37,831 bases of DNA from Actinomycetota bacterium (lineage in GTDB: Bacteria; Actinomycetota; Acidimicrobiia; Acidimicrobiales; Ilumatobacteraceae), in assembly GCA_007279905.1 (NCBI GenBank), contig QYPH01000063.1, positions 1-37,831 on the forward strand, read 5' to 3'. Both the position numbers and the translations under genes were made by a program. The notes under the pieces are model-generated. The model saw only the letters and a program-made list of their open reading frames with translations, searched no databases and was not told the origin of the DNA. Position 1 is the first letter of the stretch, and each line of letters starts with the position of its first letter. Shown in pieces: positions 1 through 6,288 of the stretch.

Positions 1-441
1 GGCAAAGATCTCTGAAAAACGCGCGTTATCTGATGCAACTACTAAGTCGCAAATGAGCGCCATGTTGCACCCCGCGCCTACCGCGACGCCACGAACTTTG
101 GCAATGGTGGGCTGCGGAATACGCGCGAGCGCATTGCACACGTCGCCAATGTGGCGCATGGATGCGAGCCTGCTCTGGTTGGCCCGTGGGTCTGGAGCGC
201 TATCAGAATTGCCACCACCCAAGTCGGCGCCACTGCAAAATGCTTCGCCAGAGCCAGTCAGCACCATGGCTCGATCTTGCTCATTTGTGCCAACCTCGCG
301 AAATATTGCGAGCAACTCGGCCCACATCGTTGCGTTAGCGGCGTTCTTTTTGGATGGACGATTCATCGTCACCGTCACAATGCCGTTGTCTCGTGTGACG
401 AGAAGTGTCTCAAATGTGTTTGTTGCGCTTGAAATCCCCAT
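1..441 (-). CDS. Enoyl-CoA hydratase/isomerase family protein (N-terminal part; runs off the window)
   Basis: The reverse strand is open for 147 codons from an ATG at 441 to the window edge, so only the N-terminal part is present. The crotonase fold is recognisable: an early ITVTMNRP-like strand (here IVTVTMNRPSKKNA), the first oxyanion-hole segment GSGEAFCSGADL, and the second, GVAVGAGCNMALICD, followed by ASDNARFSEIFA. Family members hydrate or isomerise acyl-CoA in fatty acid or amino acid breakdown in the cytoplasm; the exact substrate cannot be told. A TATCGT -10-like element lies seven bases upstream of the ATG on this strand and overlaps the promoter of the opposite gene pair, so the mRNA may be leaderless. 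Confidence 0.9.
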   Translation of the reverse strand, partial: MGISSATNTFETLLVTRDNGIVTVTMNRPSKKNAANATMWAELLAIFREVGTNEQDRAMVLTGSGEAFCSGADLGGGNSDSAPDPRANQSRLASMRHIGDVCNALARIPQPTIAKVRGVAVGAGCNMALICDLVVASDNARFSEIFA

Positions 442-448
442 GGCATAG

Positions 449-456
449 ACGATACT
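449..456. promoter_or_regulatory. Overlapping divergent -10 elements (enoyl-CoA hydratase / small membrane protein gene)
   Basis: On the minus strand TATCGT (454 to 449) stands seven bases before the ATG at 441. On the plus strand GATACT (451-456) stands six bases before the ATG at 463. The two hexamers share four bases, so polymerase could not occupy both at once. The spacing matches other leaderless starts in the window. No convincing -35 was identified; inferred from sequence only. Confidence 0.4.
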
Positions 457-462
457 GAACAG

Positions 463-573
463 ATGGGATTTAATCCGAATCGCAAACATGTCAAGCGCAC
501 GAGCGACTTCCTCATTGTCGGGTCGGCACTGCTTGTCGTGGTGCTACTTGTGGTGTGGGCGTTTGCCGGATAA
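463..573 (+). CDS. Small single-span membrane protein, 36 residues
   Basis: A 36-codon ORF begins at the ATG at 463 and ends with TAA at 571-573. The N-terminus is polar and basic (MGFNPNRKHVKRTSDF) and the rest is one hydrophobic helix (residues 17-35, LIVGSALLVVVLLVVWAF), which predicts an N-in/C-out membrane protein. I recall similar very short actinobacterial proteins that begin with MG(F/L)NP-R-K and carry one helix; their function is unknown to me. It sits eight bases upstream of the next + strand gene and probably shares its transcript. A GATACT hexamer six bases before the ATG suggests a leaderless start. A gene this short is easily missed by gene finders. Confidence 0.6.
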   Translation: MGFNPNRKHVKRTSDFLIVGSALLVVVLLVVWAFAG

Positions 574-580
574 CACATTC

Positions 581-817
581 ATGGCACCAAAAACGAAACG
601 CAAAAAAGTGCCAGGTATTTGGGACGGCCTGTACGGCGACATACAAGTGAAGCGTGTGCAGCCCTATGAGGCACTCAAGGCATATGTCTGCCCAGGATGT
701 CACCGTGGAATTCCAGAGAAGATGGGCCATTACGTTTGCGTGCCTGTAGAGGCAACCGACTTGCGCCGCCATTGGCACTACGCGTGTTGGGACAGACGCG
801 CCAAAGTTGCCAGATAG
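581..817 (+). CDS. Small CxxC/HWH-motif protein (actinobacterial family often labelled ATP/GTP-binding)
   Basis: This 78-residue ORF starts at the ATG at 581; the longer frame reading through from 488 overlaps the 36-codon gene and lacks its own signals. The basic N-terminus (APKTKRKK) is followed by a CPGC pair (C37, C40) and a C-terminal RRHWHYACW block (H64, H66, C69), a likely zinc-binding set. The pattern resembles a family conserved in Actinobacteria and usually labelled 'ATP/GTP-binding protein', although no nucleotide-binding motif is present. Function unknown. It follows the small membrane protein by seven bases, ends seven bases before the convergent yraN stop, and is probably cotranscribed with the former. 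Confidence 0.75.
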   Translation: MAPKTKRKKVPGIWDGLYGDIQVKRVQPYEALKAYVCPGCHRGIPEKMGHYVCVPVEATDLRRHWHYACWDRRAKVAR

Positions 818-824
818 TTACTAG

Positions 825-1307
825 CTAGAAAATATCTTCAAGCATCTCGAGTTGTGTGCCGAGCACGCACGCCACATCAAAACGCACTGTGCGCACCGTG
901 TTTACCAACGAAGCAAATGGATCGTGAGAGACATGCATTGAGGCGCGAAAATCGGCAGTGGCACGGCGCACCTTGAGTTGCTTTGCAGGCGTGACTGCTT
1001 CGGCTGGAGTGCCAAACGCATTGCTCGCTCGCGCCTTTACTTCGCACACCACAAGCATGCGATCGTGCAATGCAACAACGTCGAGCTCGCCGCGCTTGCA
1101 TCGCCAGTTGCGCGCAACAATCACATATCCGTGCTGCTCGTACCAACGCGATACTAAATCTTCTGCCCACTTGCCTCGCGCAACTCGCGCAGCAGCACTC
1201 GCCTTTAGATATCGATCGGAGGTAGCTCTTCGATGTTGAGGTCTTTGAAACTCAACACTCTCACGCGCGGAACGAATCGGCTCGTGCGGTACATGTCCCA
1301 TACCCAT
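825..1307 (-). CDS. yraN: YraN/UPF0102 family endonuclease-like protein
   Basis: The core begins at about residue 42 (GKWAEDLVSRWYEQHGYVIVARNWR as two adjacent blocks) and contains the family signature RGELDVVALHD followed by VCEVKARA. The E-x-D and E-V-K residues are those expected of a restriction-endonuclease-like fold. Biochemical role is poorly known; it is usually linked to DNA processing. The start is odd. The only in-frame ATG codons (1307 and 1301) lie deep inside the upstream DUF2469 gene, a 97-103 base overlap that adds about 40 residues with no family match. No ATG, GTG or TTG exists between them and the conserved core, so either the overlap is real or a rare start codon is used. 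It is the last gene of the large minus-strand cluster. Confidence 0.85.
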   Translation of the reverse strand: MGMGHVPHEPIRSARESVEFQRPQHRRATSDRYLKASAAARVARGKWAEDLVSRWYEQHGYVIVARNWRCKRGELDVVALHDRMLVVCEVKARASNAFGTPAEAVTPAKQLKVRRATADFRASMHVSHDPFASLVNTVRTVRFDVACVLGTQLEMLEDIF

Positions 1308-1498
1308 GCGTCACTCAACATCACTTCCATCAACGGACGAGGTCCTTCGGACATCACCTTGACATCAACATTGTTGGCCAAATAAAAACGGCGATCTGTT
1401 TCGACGGCATATTTAAACATGCCGACAACGGCCTGATATTCCTGGGCGAGCTGCAGTTCGCGCTCGGCCTCGAAGTTTTCGAGATCGTCAGTGTTCAA
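1205..1498 (-). CDS. DUF2469 family protein
   Basis: A 97-residue protein matching the actinobacterial DUF2469 family along its length: an acidic start (MNTDDLENFEAERELQLAQ), the middle ETDRRFYLANNVDV, and the strongly conserved DAWVWDMYR followed by VRVLSFKDLNIEEL. Function unknown. In most Actinobacteria it lies between rnhB and yraN; here it directly follows rplS with only 29 bases between, so lepB and rnhB are missing from this position. Its last 97-103 bases overlap the apparent start of yraN. Confidence 0.92.
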   Translation of the reverse strand: MNTDDLENFEAERELQLAQEYQAVVGMFKYAVETDRRFYLANNVDVKVMSEGPRPLMEVMLSDAWVWDMYRTSRFVPRVRVLSFKDLNIEELPPIDI

Positions 1499-1527
1499 TG
1501 TGGATTCGAGAGTGTCGAATGTGACGA

Positions 1528-1878
1528 CTACTGGTCGTCGCGCTTTTCGCGTACTTTGGCAGCCTTGCCGGTGCGCTCGCGCAAGTAATTGAGCTTGGCA
1601 CGACGTACATCGCCACGCTTCAAGATCTCGAGCTTTGCTACCGATGGGCTGTGCACTGGAAATGTGCGCTCTACTCCTACGCCGTACGACAACTTGCGAA
1701 CGGTGTACGACTCGGCGATACCAGAGCCAGTGATTTTGGTGACATTGCCCTGAAACACCTGAATACGCTCTTTGCCGCCTTCAACAACGCGCACGTGCAC
1801 TTTCACTTCATCGCCAGGACCCATCTTTGGAATATCGGTGCGCTTGAACTGATTGTCGACGATGTCGGTGGTCTTCAT
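1528..1878 (-). CDS. rplS: 50S ribosomal protein L19
   Basis: The 116-residue product is full length for L19. The conserved core includes [25 protein letters not shown], and a C-terminal [17 protein letters not shown]. The ATG at 1878 gives the usual N-terminus; the longer open frame upstream (to 2142) lies inside trmD and is not coding. L19 sits at the 30S-50S interface. It follows trmD by 13 bases in the classical rpsP-rimM-trmD-rplS operon. Confidence 0.96.
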   Translation of the reverse strand: MKTTDIVDNQFKRTDIPKMGPGDEVKVHVRVVEGGKERIQVFQGNVTKITGSGIAESYTVRKLSYGVGVERTFPVHSPSVAKLEILKRGDVRRAKLNYLRERTGKAAKVREKRDDQ

Positions 1879-1891
1879 GGGTATGTCCTGT

Positions 1892-2641
1892 TCAGATAGT
1901 GAACTTAGAAGGATACGGGCTCGGCGGGAACTCTTCCAACAAGCGTTGCTCGTCTTTCGTAATTCCTCCGCGTAATTCCACCAAATCGGGGCGCTTTGCC
2001 AGGGTTCGATGGAGGGCCTGAGCGCGTCTCCAACGCTCAATTTGAGCATGGTTTCCGTTGCGCAGCACCTCTGGCACCTGCCAGCCCCGAAACTCAGCAG
2101 GGCGCGTGTAATGCGGCTCTTCAAGCAAGCCCGATGCCCCAAAACTCTCGGTGATTGGCGACATTGCGTTGCCCATGACTCCGGGAAGCAAACGCGTCAC
2201 TGCTTCGATGATGAGACACGCCCCGACTTCGCCCCCTGCAAGCACTACATCGCCCACTGAAACCTCTTCGTCAACCAAGTGCTCGCGAATGCGGTGATCA
2301 ACACCTTCGTACCTACCGCACAACAGGCTAAAGCCCTCAAGGCTTGCGAGCTTGTTGGCAAAGGCTTGATCAAATGGTTTGCCACCCGGCGACAGCAACA
2401 GCAGTGGACGCGGTGCACCAGATTTTTCGAACGATTCAAACACTGGTTCGGCCCGCAGCACCATGCCAGCACCACCACCAAACGGTGCGTCATCTACCGA
2501 ATGATGCACATCGGTTGTGTGTTCGCGCAAGTCATGTGATCGCACCTCAACCAATTTTTCGTTGCGTGCGCGACCGAGCAAACTTTCTGAACAGAAGTTG
2601 TCAACTAACTGTGGGAACAGCGTGAATACGTCAATTCGCAT
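1892..2641 (-). CDS. trmD: tRNA (guanine-37-N1)-methyltransferase
   Basis: The 249-residue product starts [11 protein letters not shown], as in almost all TrmD proteins. The trefoil-knot SAM-binding region is clear: [13 protein letters not shown] (about residues 107-119), then [19 protein letters not shown], with [18 protein letters not shown] in the C-terminal domain. It methylates G37 next to the anticodon and prevents frameshifting. The gene lies nine bases after rimM and 13 before rplS. The knot segment has [10 protein letters not shown] in place of the more common GGELPA-type sequence, a mild variation. Confidence 0.96.
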   Translation of the reverse strand: MRIDVFTLFPQLVDNFCSESLLGRARNEKLVEVRSHDLREHTTDVHHSVDDAPFGGGAGMVLRAEPVFESFEKSGAPRPLLLLSPGGKPFDQAFANKLASLEGFSLLCGRYEGVDHRIREHLVDEEVSVGDVVLAGGEVGACLIIEAVTRLLPGVMGNAMSPITESFGASGLLEEPHYTRPAEFRGWQVPEVLRNGNHAQIERWRRAQALHRTLAKRPDLVELRGGITKDEQRLLEEFPPSPYPSKFTI

Positions 2642-2650
2642 AATTGCGTC

Positions 2651-3178
2651 TCATATCTCTTCGCCAGAATCAAAATCAAGATCAAATAAACCTTCGGGAG
2701 GATCAATGGTGATACAACCATCCACGTTGGAAACAATGAATGGCGTTGGCACGAGCGCGCCGGACTCGAGTTCCATAATTGGGTGAGCCGGATTGTCGAT
2801 CACTGCAACGCACACGCCGTAATCAATTCCTTGTATATCGACAACTGTTGACCCAACCATCTGATGCACCCACACCACCGAAGGATCATCAATTGGCTCG
2901 CCATACACATCGGAGTTTGTGAGACGTTCGGCAAGAGTGCGATCATCCAAATCTTTGAACATCATCAACCAGCGCTCAGCCTGAGCCTTTGATTTGGAAA
3001 TTTCATACCACTTGCCGGCAATCCAGAGTTTGGATCCGACAGCGACGCGCTTTGCGTGACTGCTGAAAATATCAACATACATTTCGCCACGAACACCGTG
3101 GGGTCGCCCTAAGCGACCGACATGCAACAGACCTACTGGAGGCGTGTGGTCAGTCGTCGACGAAGTCGACATCGACAT
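2651..3178 (-). CDS. rimM: 16S rRNA processing/ribosome maturation factor RimM
   Basis: RimM assists late 30S assembly around the 3' domain and binds S19. The N-terminal beta-barrel appears as LLHVGRLGRPHGVRGE and the C-terminal PRC barrel as VWVHQMVGSTV to PFIVSNVDGC, ending with an acidic tail (DLDFDSGEE). The start lies in the end of khpA. Candidate ATGs are at 3187, 3178 and 3172, and none has a good ribosome-binding site; 3178 is chosen for a modest overlap (29 bases). The longest frame, to 3211, would overlap khpA by 62 bases and is unlikely. Confidence 0.9.
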   Translation of the reverse strand: MSMSTSSTTDHTPPVGLLHVGRLGRPHGVRGEMYVDIFSSHAKRVAVGSKLWIAGKWYEISKSKAQAERWLMMFKDLDDRTLAERLTNSDVYGEPIDDPSVVWVHQMVGSTVVDIQGIDYGVCVAVIDNPAHPIMELESGALVPTPFIVSNVDGCITIDPPEGLFDLDFDSGEEI

Positions 3179-3419
3179 CCACGCCATCGCGTGTTGCGGC
3201 TGCACGAACAACCGTGCGAATGCTCATTGCAGTGCGGCCACGACGACCGATGACGCGACCCAGGTCGCCTTCACCAACGCGCACTTCAAGAACAATTTTG
3301 TCTCCGTTGGTTACGCCCTCGACACGAACTGCATCGGGGTTGTCAACAATCGAGCGCACGACATGGTCGAGCACTGCTGTTGCTACTGGAGCAAGAATGA
3401 GATTTGCCGAGTCAGTCAC
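3150..3419 (-). CDS. khpA: KH-domain RNA-binding protein KhpA
   Basis: An 89-residue single KH domain with the GRVIGRRGR loop (the GxxG RNA-binding turn) at about residues 54-62 and IRTVVRAAA after it. KhpA proteins bind RNA, often with KhpB/EloR, and influence cell elongation and division in Gram-positive bacteria. Position between rpsP and rimM is the standard one for this gene. The start is GTG at 3419, 17 bases after rpsP. The C-terminus is very acidic (VDVDVDFVDD). Confidence 0.93.
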   Translation of the reverse strand: MTDSANLILAPVATAVLDHVVRSIVDNPDAVRVEGVTNGDKIVLEVRVGEGDLGRVIGRRGRTAMSIRTVVRAAATRDGVDVDVDFVDD

Positions 3420-3436
3420 GGTAGATACAGACCGAA

Positions 3437-3727
3437 TTATTTAGCGGTCTTGGCAGACTTGGCTGGCTTGGTAGCCATGAACTCTGCCCATGCGCCAGAA
3501 ATTTCGAACAACTTCTTGACACGCTCGCTTGGCAACGCACCTTGCTTGAGCCACTTGAGGGCCTTTGCATTGTCGACAGTGAGCGCTGATGGCTCGGACT
3601 GTGGGTGATAGTTGCCAACGATTTCGAGGAAGCGACCATCGCGGGCAGAACGGGTATCGGCAGCAACGATGCGGTAATGCGGTTGCTTGGTTTTGCCCAC
3701 TCGTGTGAGGCGAAGCTTTACTGACAT
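3437..3727 (-). CDS. rpsP: 30S ribosomal protein S16
   Basis: The 96-residue product begins MSVKLRLTRVGKTKQPHYRI and has the typical DTRSARDGRFLEIVGNYHP segment, followed by a short Lys/Ala-rich tail (ATKPAKSAKTAK). The ATG at 3727 is the family start; the longer frame to 3895 lies inside ffh. S16 is needed for assembly of the 30S 5' domain. It follows ffh by ten bases, so expression of SRP and ribosome genes appears linked. Confidence 0.96.
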   Translation of the reverse strand: MSVKLRLTRVGKTKQPHYRIVAADTRSARDGRFLEIVGNYHPQSEPSALTVDNAKALKWLKQGALPSERVKKLFEISGAWAEFMATKPAKSAKTAK

Positions 3728-3737
3728 GACCTGCAGG

Positions 3738-5171
3738 CTATCGGGGCGAAAGGCGTGAGCCCAACGCCGCAGCCAAATCGATATCGCCCGAAGCGCCACC
3801 ATGGGCAGCGCCTGGAGGACCTCCAAACATGGCACCCAGGCCACCTCGACCACTTCCCTTACCGCCCTTTCCACTTCCCTTGCCGCCGCTTCCACCGCCG
3901 AGGCGCTTCATCATCTTTTGCATTTCAGAGAACTGTTTGACGAGTTTGTTTACATCTGAGACCTGAGTGCCAGAACCCTTTGCAATTCGTGTGCGCCGAG
4001 AACCGTTGATGATCTCGGGTTTGCGGCGTTCTTCGGCTGTCATTGAGCGGATAATTGCTTCGGTCACTTTGACCATGTCATCCGAGATCTGCGCGTCTTT
4101 TGCTTCTTTGGGCATCCCTGGCAGCATGCCCATCACGCTTGACAACGAGCCCATCTTCTTGAGTTGTTGCAACTGGTCCAAGAAATCCTCGAGCGTAAAT
4201 TCGCCGTCCATCAGCTTGGCAGCAGTTGCCTCGGCCTGATCTTTTTCAAATACTTTTTCGGCTTGCTCGATCAGCGTGAGTACGTCGCCCATTCCAAGAA
4301 TTCGACTGGCCATGCGATCTGGGTGGAACTGTTCAAACGCATCGATCTTTTCGCCTGTTGCAGCAAACGCGATTGGCTTGCCGATGACTTCTTTGACCGA
4401 GAGCGCTGCACCACCGCGCGCATCGCCGTCCAGTTTTGACAAAATGACGCCAGAGATCGCCAGTGTTTCGTCAAATGCTTTTGCAACAGTGACAGCATCT
4501 TGACCGGTCATTGCGTCGACTACCAAGAATGTGTAGTGAGGCGAGACAGCTTTGGAGATGTCTGCAACCTGTTGCATCATCTCGGTGTCTATTGCCAAGC
4601 GTCCGGCTGTGTCGACAATAAGCACATCGCGGCCAAGGCGTTGTGCTTCGGCCAAACCAGCAGCAGCGGTTGCTACAGGATCACCAGCGATTGAAAAAAC
4701 TGGCACACCTATTTGTGCGCCGAGCACTCGCAACTGCTCGACTGCTGCAGGGCGTTGCAAGTCGGCACCAACCAACAGTGGGTTGCGACCTTGCGACCTA
4801 AACCACGCTGCCAACTTGGCTGCGCTCGTCGTTTTACCAGAGCCCTGCAAACCGGCCATGAGCACGACCGTCGGCGGGTGCGATGCATACGTAATTTTGA
4901 GTGTCTCGCCACCGAGCATCGCAATGAGTTCGGCATTGACAATCTTGATGATTTGCTGACCCGGGTCGAGTGCTTCAGAAACTTGAGTGCCTACTGCCTG
5001 CACACGAATGCGCTCGACAACATTGCGAACAACACCAACATTGACGTCGGCTTCGAGCAGTGCAGTACGGATCTCGCCCATTACCTCGTCAACATCGGCC
5101 GGCGTGAGACGGCCCTTGCCGCGCAGTCGCTTAAATACGCCGCCTAAACGATCGGAGAGATTGTCAAACAT
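3738..5171 (-). CDS. ffh: Signal recognition particle protein Ffh
   Basis: Ffh binds 4.5S RNA and signal sequences of nascent membrane proteins and delivers ribosomes to FtsY. The 477-residue product has the N domain (1-85), the GTPase G domain with P-loop GLQGSGKTT (107-115), DTAGR and SKLDGDARGG, and the Met-rich M domain (about 325-430; MGSLSSVMGMLPGMP, then SEMQKMMKRLGGG). The tail is unusual: residues 430-465 are almost only Gly, Lys and Ser (GGSGGKGSGKGGKGSGRGG) before a short hydrophobic end. It directly follows ftsY with 14 bases between; having both SRP GTPases adjacent is common in Actinobacteria. Confidence 0.97.
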   Translation of the reverse strand: MFDNLSDRLGGVFKRLRGKGRLTPADVDEVMGEIRTALLEADVNVGVVRNVVERIRVQAVGTQVSEALDPGQQIIKIVNAELIAMLGGETLKITYASHPPTVVLMAGLQGSGKTTSAAKLAAWFRSQGRNPLLVGADLQRPAAVEQLRVLGAQIGVPVFSIAGDPVATAAAGLAEAQRLGRDVLIVDTAGRLAIDTEMMQQVADISKAVSPHYTFLVVDAMTGQDAVTVAKAFDETLAISGVILSKLDGDARGGAALSVKEVIGKPIAFAATGEKIDAFEQFHPDRMASRILGMGDVLTLIEQAEKVFEKDQAEATAAKLMDGEFTLEDFLDQLQQLKKMGSLSSVMGMLPGMPKEAKDAQISDDMVKVTEAIIRSMTAEERRKPEIINGSRRTRIAKGSGTQVSDVNKLVKQFSEMQKMMKRLGGGSGGKGSGKGGKGSGRGGLGAMFGGPPGAAHGGASGDIDLAAALGSRLSPR

Positions 5172-5185
5172 GAGTTCGGGAAAGG

Positions 5186-6259
5186 CTACTCAAAGAGCGC
5201 ATCAATAAATTCGGTTGGATGAAACAGAATCAAGTCATCAATGGTCTCGCCTAGGCCCACAAGCTTGACTGGTATTCCTAGTTCGGTTTCGATCGCGAAC
5301 ACAATGCCACCCTTTGCAGACCCATCAAGTTTGGTCAACACAACGCCAGTTACCTGCGTTGCTTCTGTAAATTGCCGGGCCTGCTGCAAACCATTTTGGC
5401 CAGTTGTCGCATCGATCACCAGCAGTACCTCTGTTACTTTGCCAGCGCCTTTTTCGGCAACTCGACGAACCTTGCGCAACTCCTCCATCAGGTTTGTGTT
5501 GCTCTGCAACCTTCCTGCAGTGTCGGCAAGCACCAAGTCGATGTTGCGCGAGTGAGCGCTTTGCACTCCGTCAAAAATTACCGCCGATGGATCGCCTCCC
5601 TCTGCACCGCGCACAATCTGCGCACCAGAGCGTTCTGCCCATGTCGACAACTGCTCTCCTGCTGCGGCACGAAACGTGTCGCCTGCTGCCATCAACACTG
5701 TGCGACCCAGCGCAATTTGCTGAGCCGCAATTTTGCCAAGACTTGTTGTTTTGCCTGCACCATTGACGCCAACCATCAGCCAGATATTTGGCCCACCAAC
5801 ATTTGCTTCAAAATTGAGATCACGACTTGTGCCGACCAACTGCGACGACATGTTGTCGCGCAACGCATCAATGAGTTGTGCGGGCGTGGTGATCTCTTTT
5901 GCTTTGACGCGTGTTTGTAGCGCTCCCAACAAACTTTGGGCTACTCGCACACCCACGTCGGCTCGCAACAATGCTTCTTCAAGCTCGAGCCAGGTTGCGT
6001 CGTTGATCTCGCTGCGACCAAGCACCGAGCCAACTGCACCGCTGAGTGAACTGCGAGCCTTGGCCAATCTGTCGCGCACCGAAAGCGGGGCTACTGCAAC
6101 GGCTTCGAATACTGGCGCAATAACTTCAACATGTGCTGCGCGCTGAATTTGCGGGACCGCACGAGCCTTGCGGCGACTGATCACCACAACTCCAATGCCA
6201 AACACCAAACCGGCAACGGCCAGTAGTAAGAAAATCATCGAGAGCGAAGAATTATTCAT
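5186..6259 (-). CDS. ftsY: Signal recognition particle receptor FtsY
   Basis: FtsY is the membrane receptor that pairs with Ffh. The 357-residue product begins with a transmembrane segment (residues 6-28, SMIFLLLAVAGLVFGIGVVVI) and a short basic linker, unlike the long acidic domain of the E. coli protein. It then has the N domain and the G domain: GVNGAGKTTSLGK, ADTAGRLQSN, TKLDGSAKGG and GLGETIDDL. The ATG at 6259 is preferred over the preceding TTG at 6262. A purine-rich stretch (GAGAGA) lies upstream as a possible ribosome-binding site. It lies between smc and ffh, 29 bases after smc. Confidence 0.96.
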   Translation of the reverse strand: MNNSSLSMIFLLLAVAGLVFGIGVVVISRRKARAVPQIQRAAHVEVIAPVFEAVAVAPLSVRDRLAKARSSLSGAVGSVLGRSEINDATWLELEEALLRADVGVRVAQSLLGALQTRVKAKEITTPAQLIDALRDNMSSQLVGTSRDLNFEANVGGPNIWLMVGVNGAGKTTSLGKIAAQQIALGRTVLMAAGDTFRAAAGEQLSTWAERSGAQIVRGAEGGDPSAVIFDGVQSAHSRNIDLVLADTAGRLQSNTNLMEELRKVRRVAEKGAGKVTEVLLVIDATTGQNGLQQARQFTEATQVTGVVLTKLDGSAKGGIVFAIETELGIPVKLVGLGETIDDLILFHPTEFIDALFE

Positions 6260-6288
6260 CAATCTCTCACGCTATGCGCAAAAACCGA

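Noticed and set aside
2245-2539. Possible small genes antisense to trmD
   Set aside because: Several overlapping frames exist on both strands but trmD accounts for the region fully and none shows motifs or start signals.
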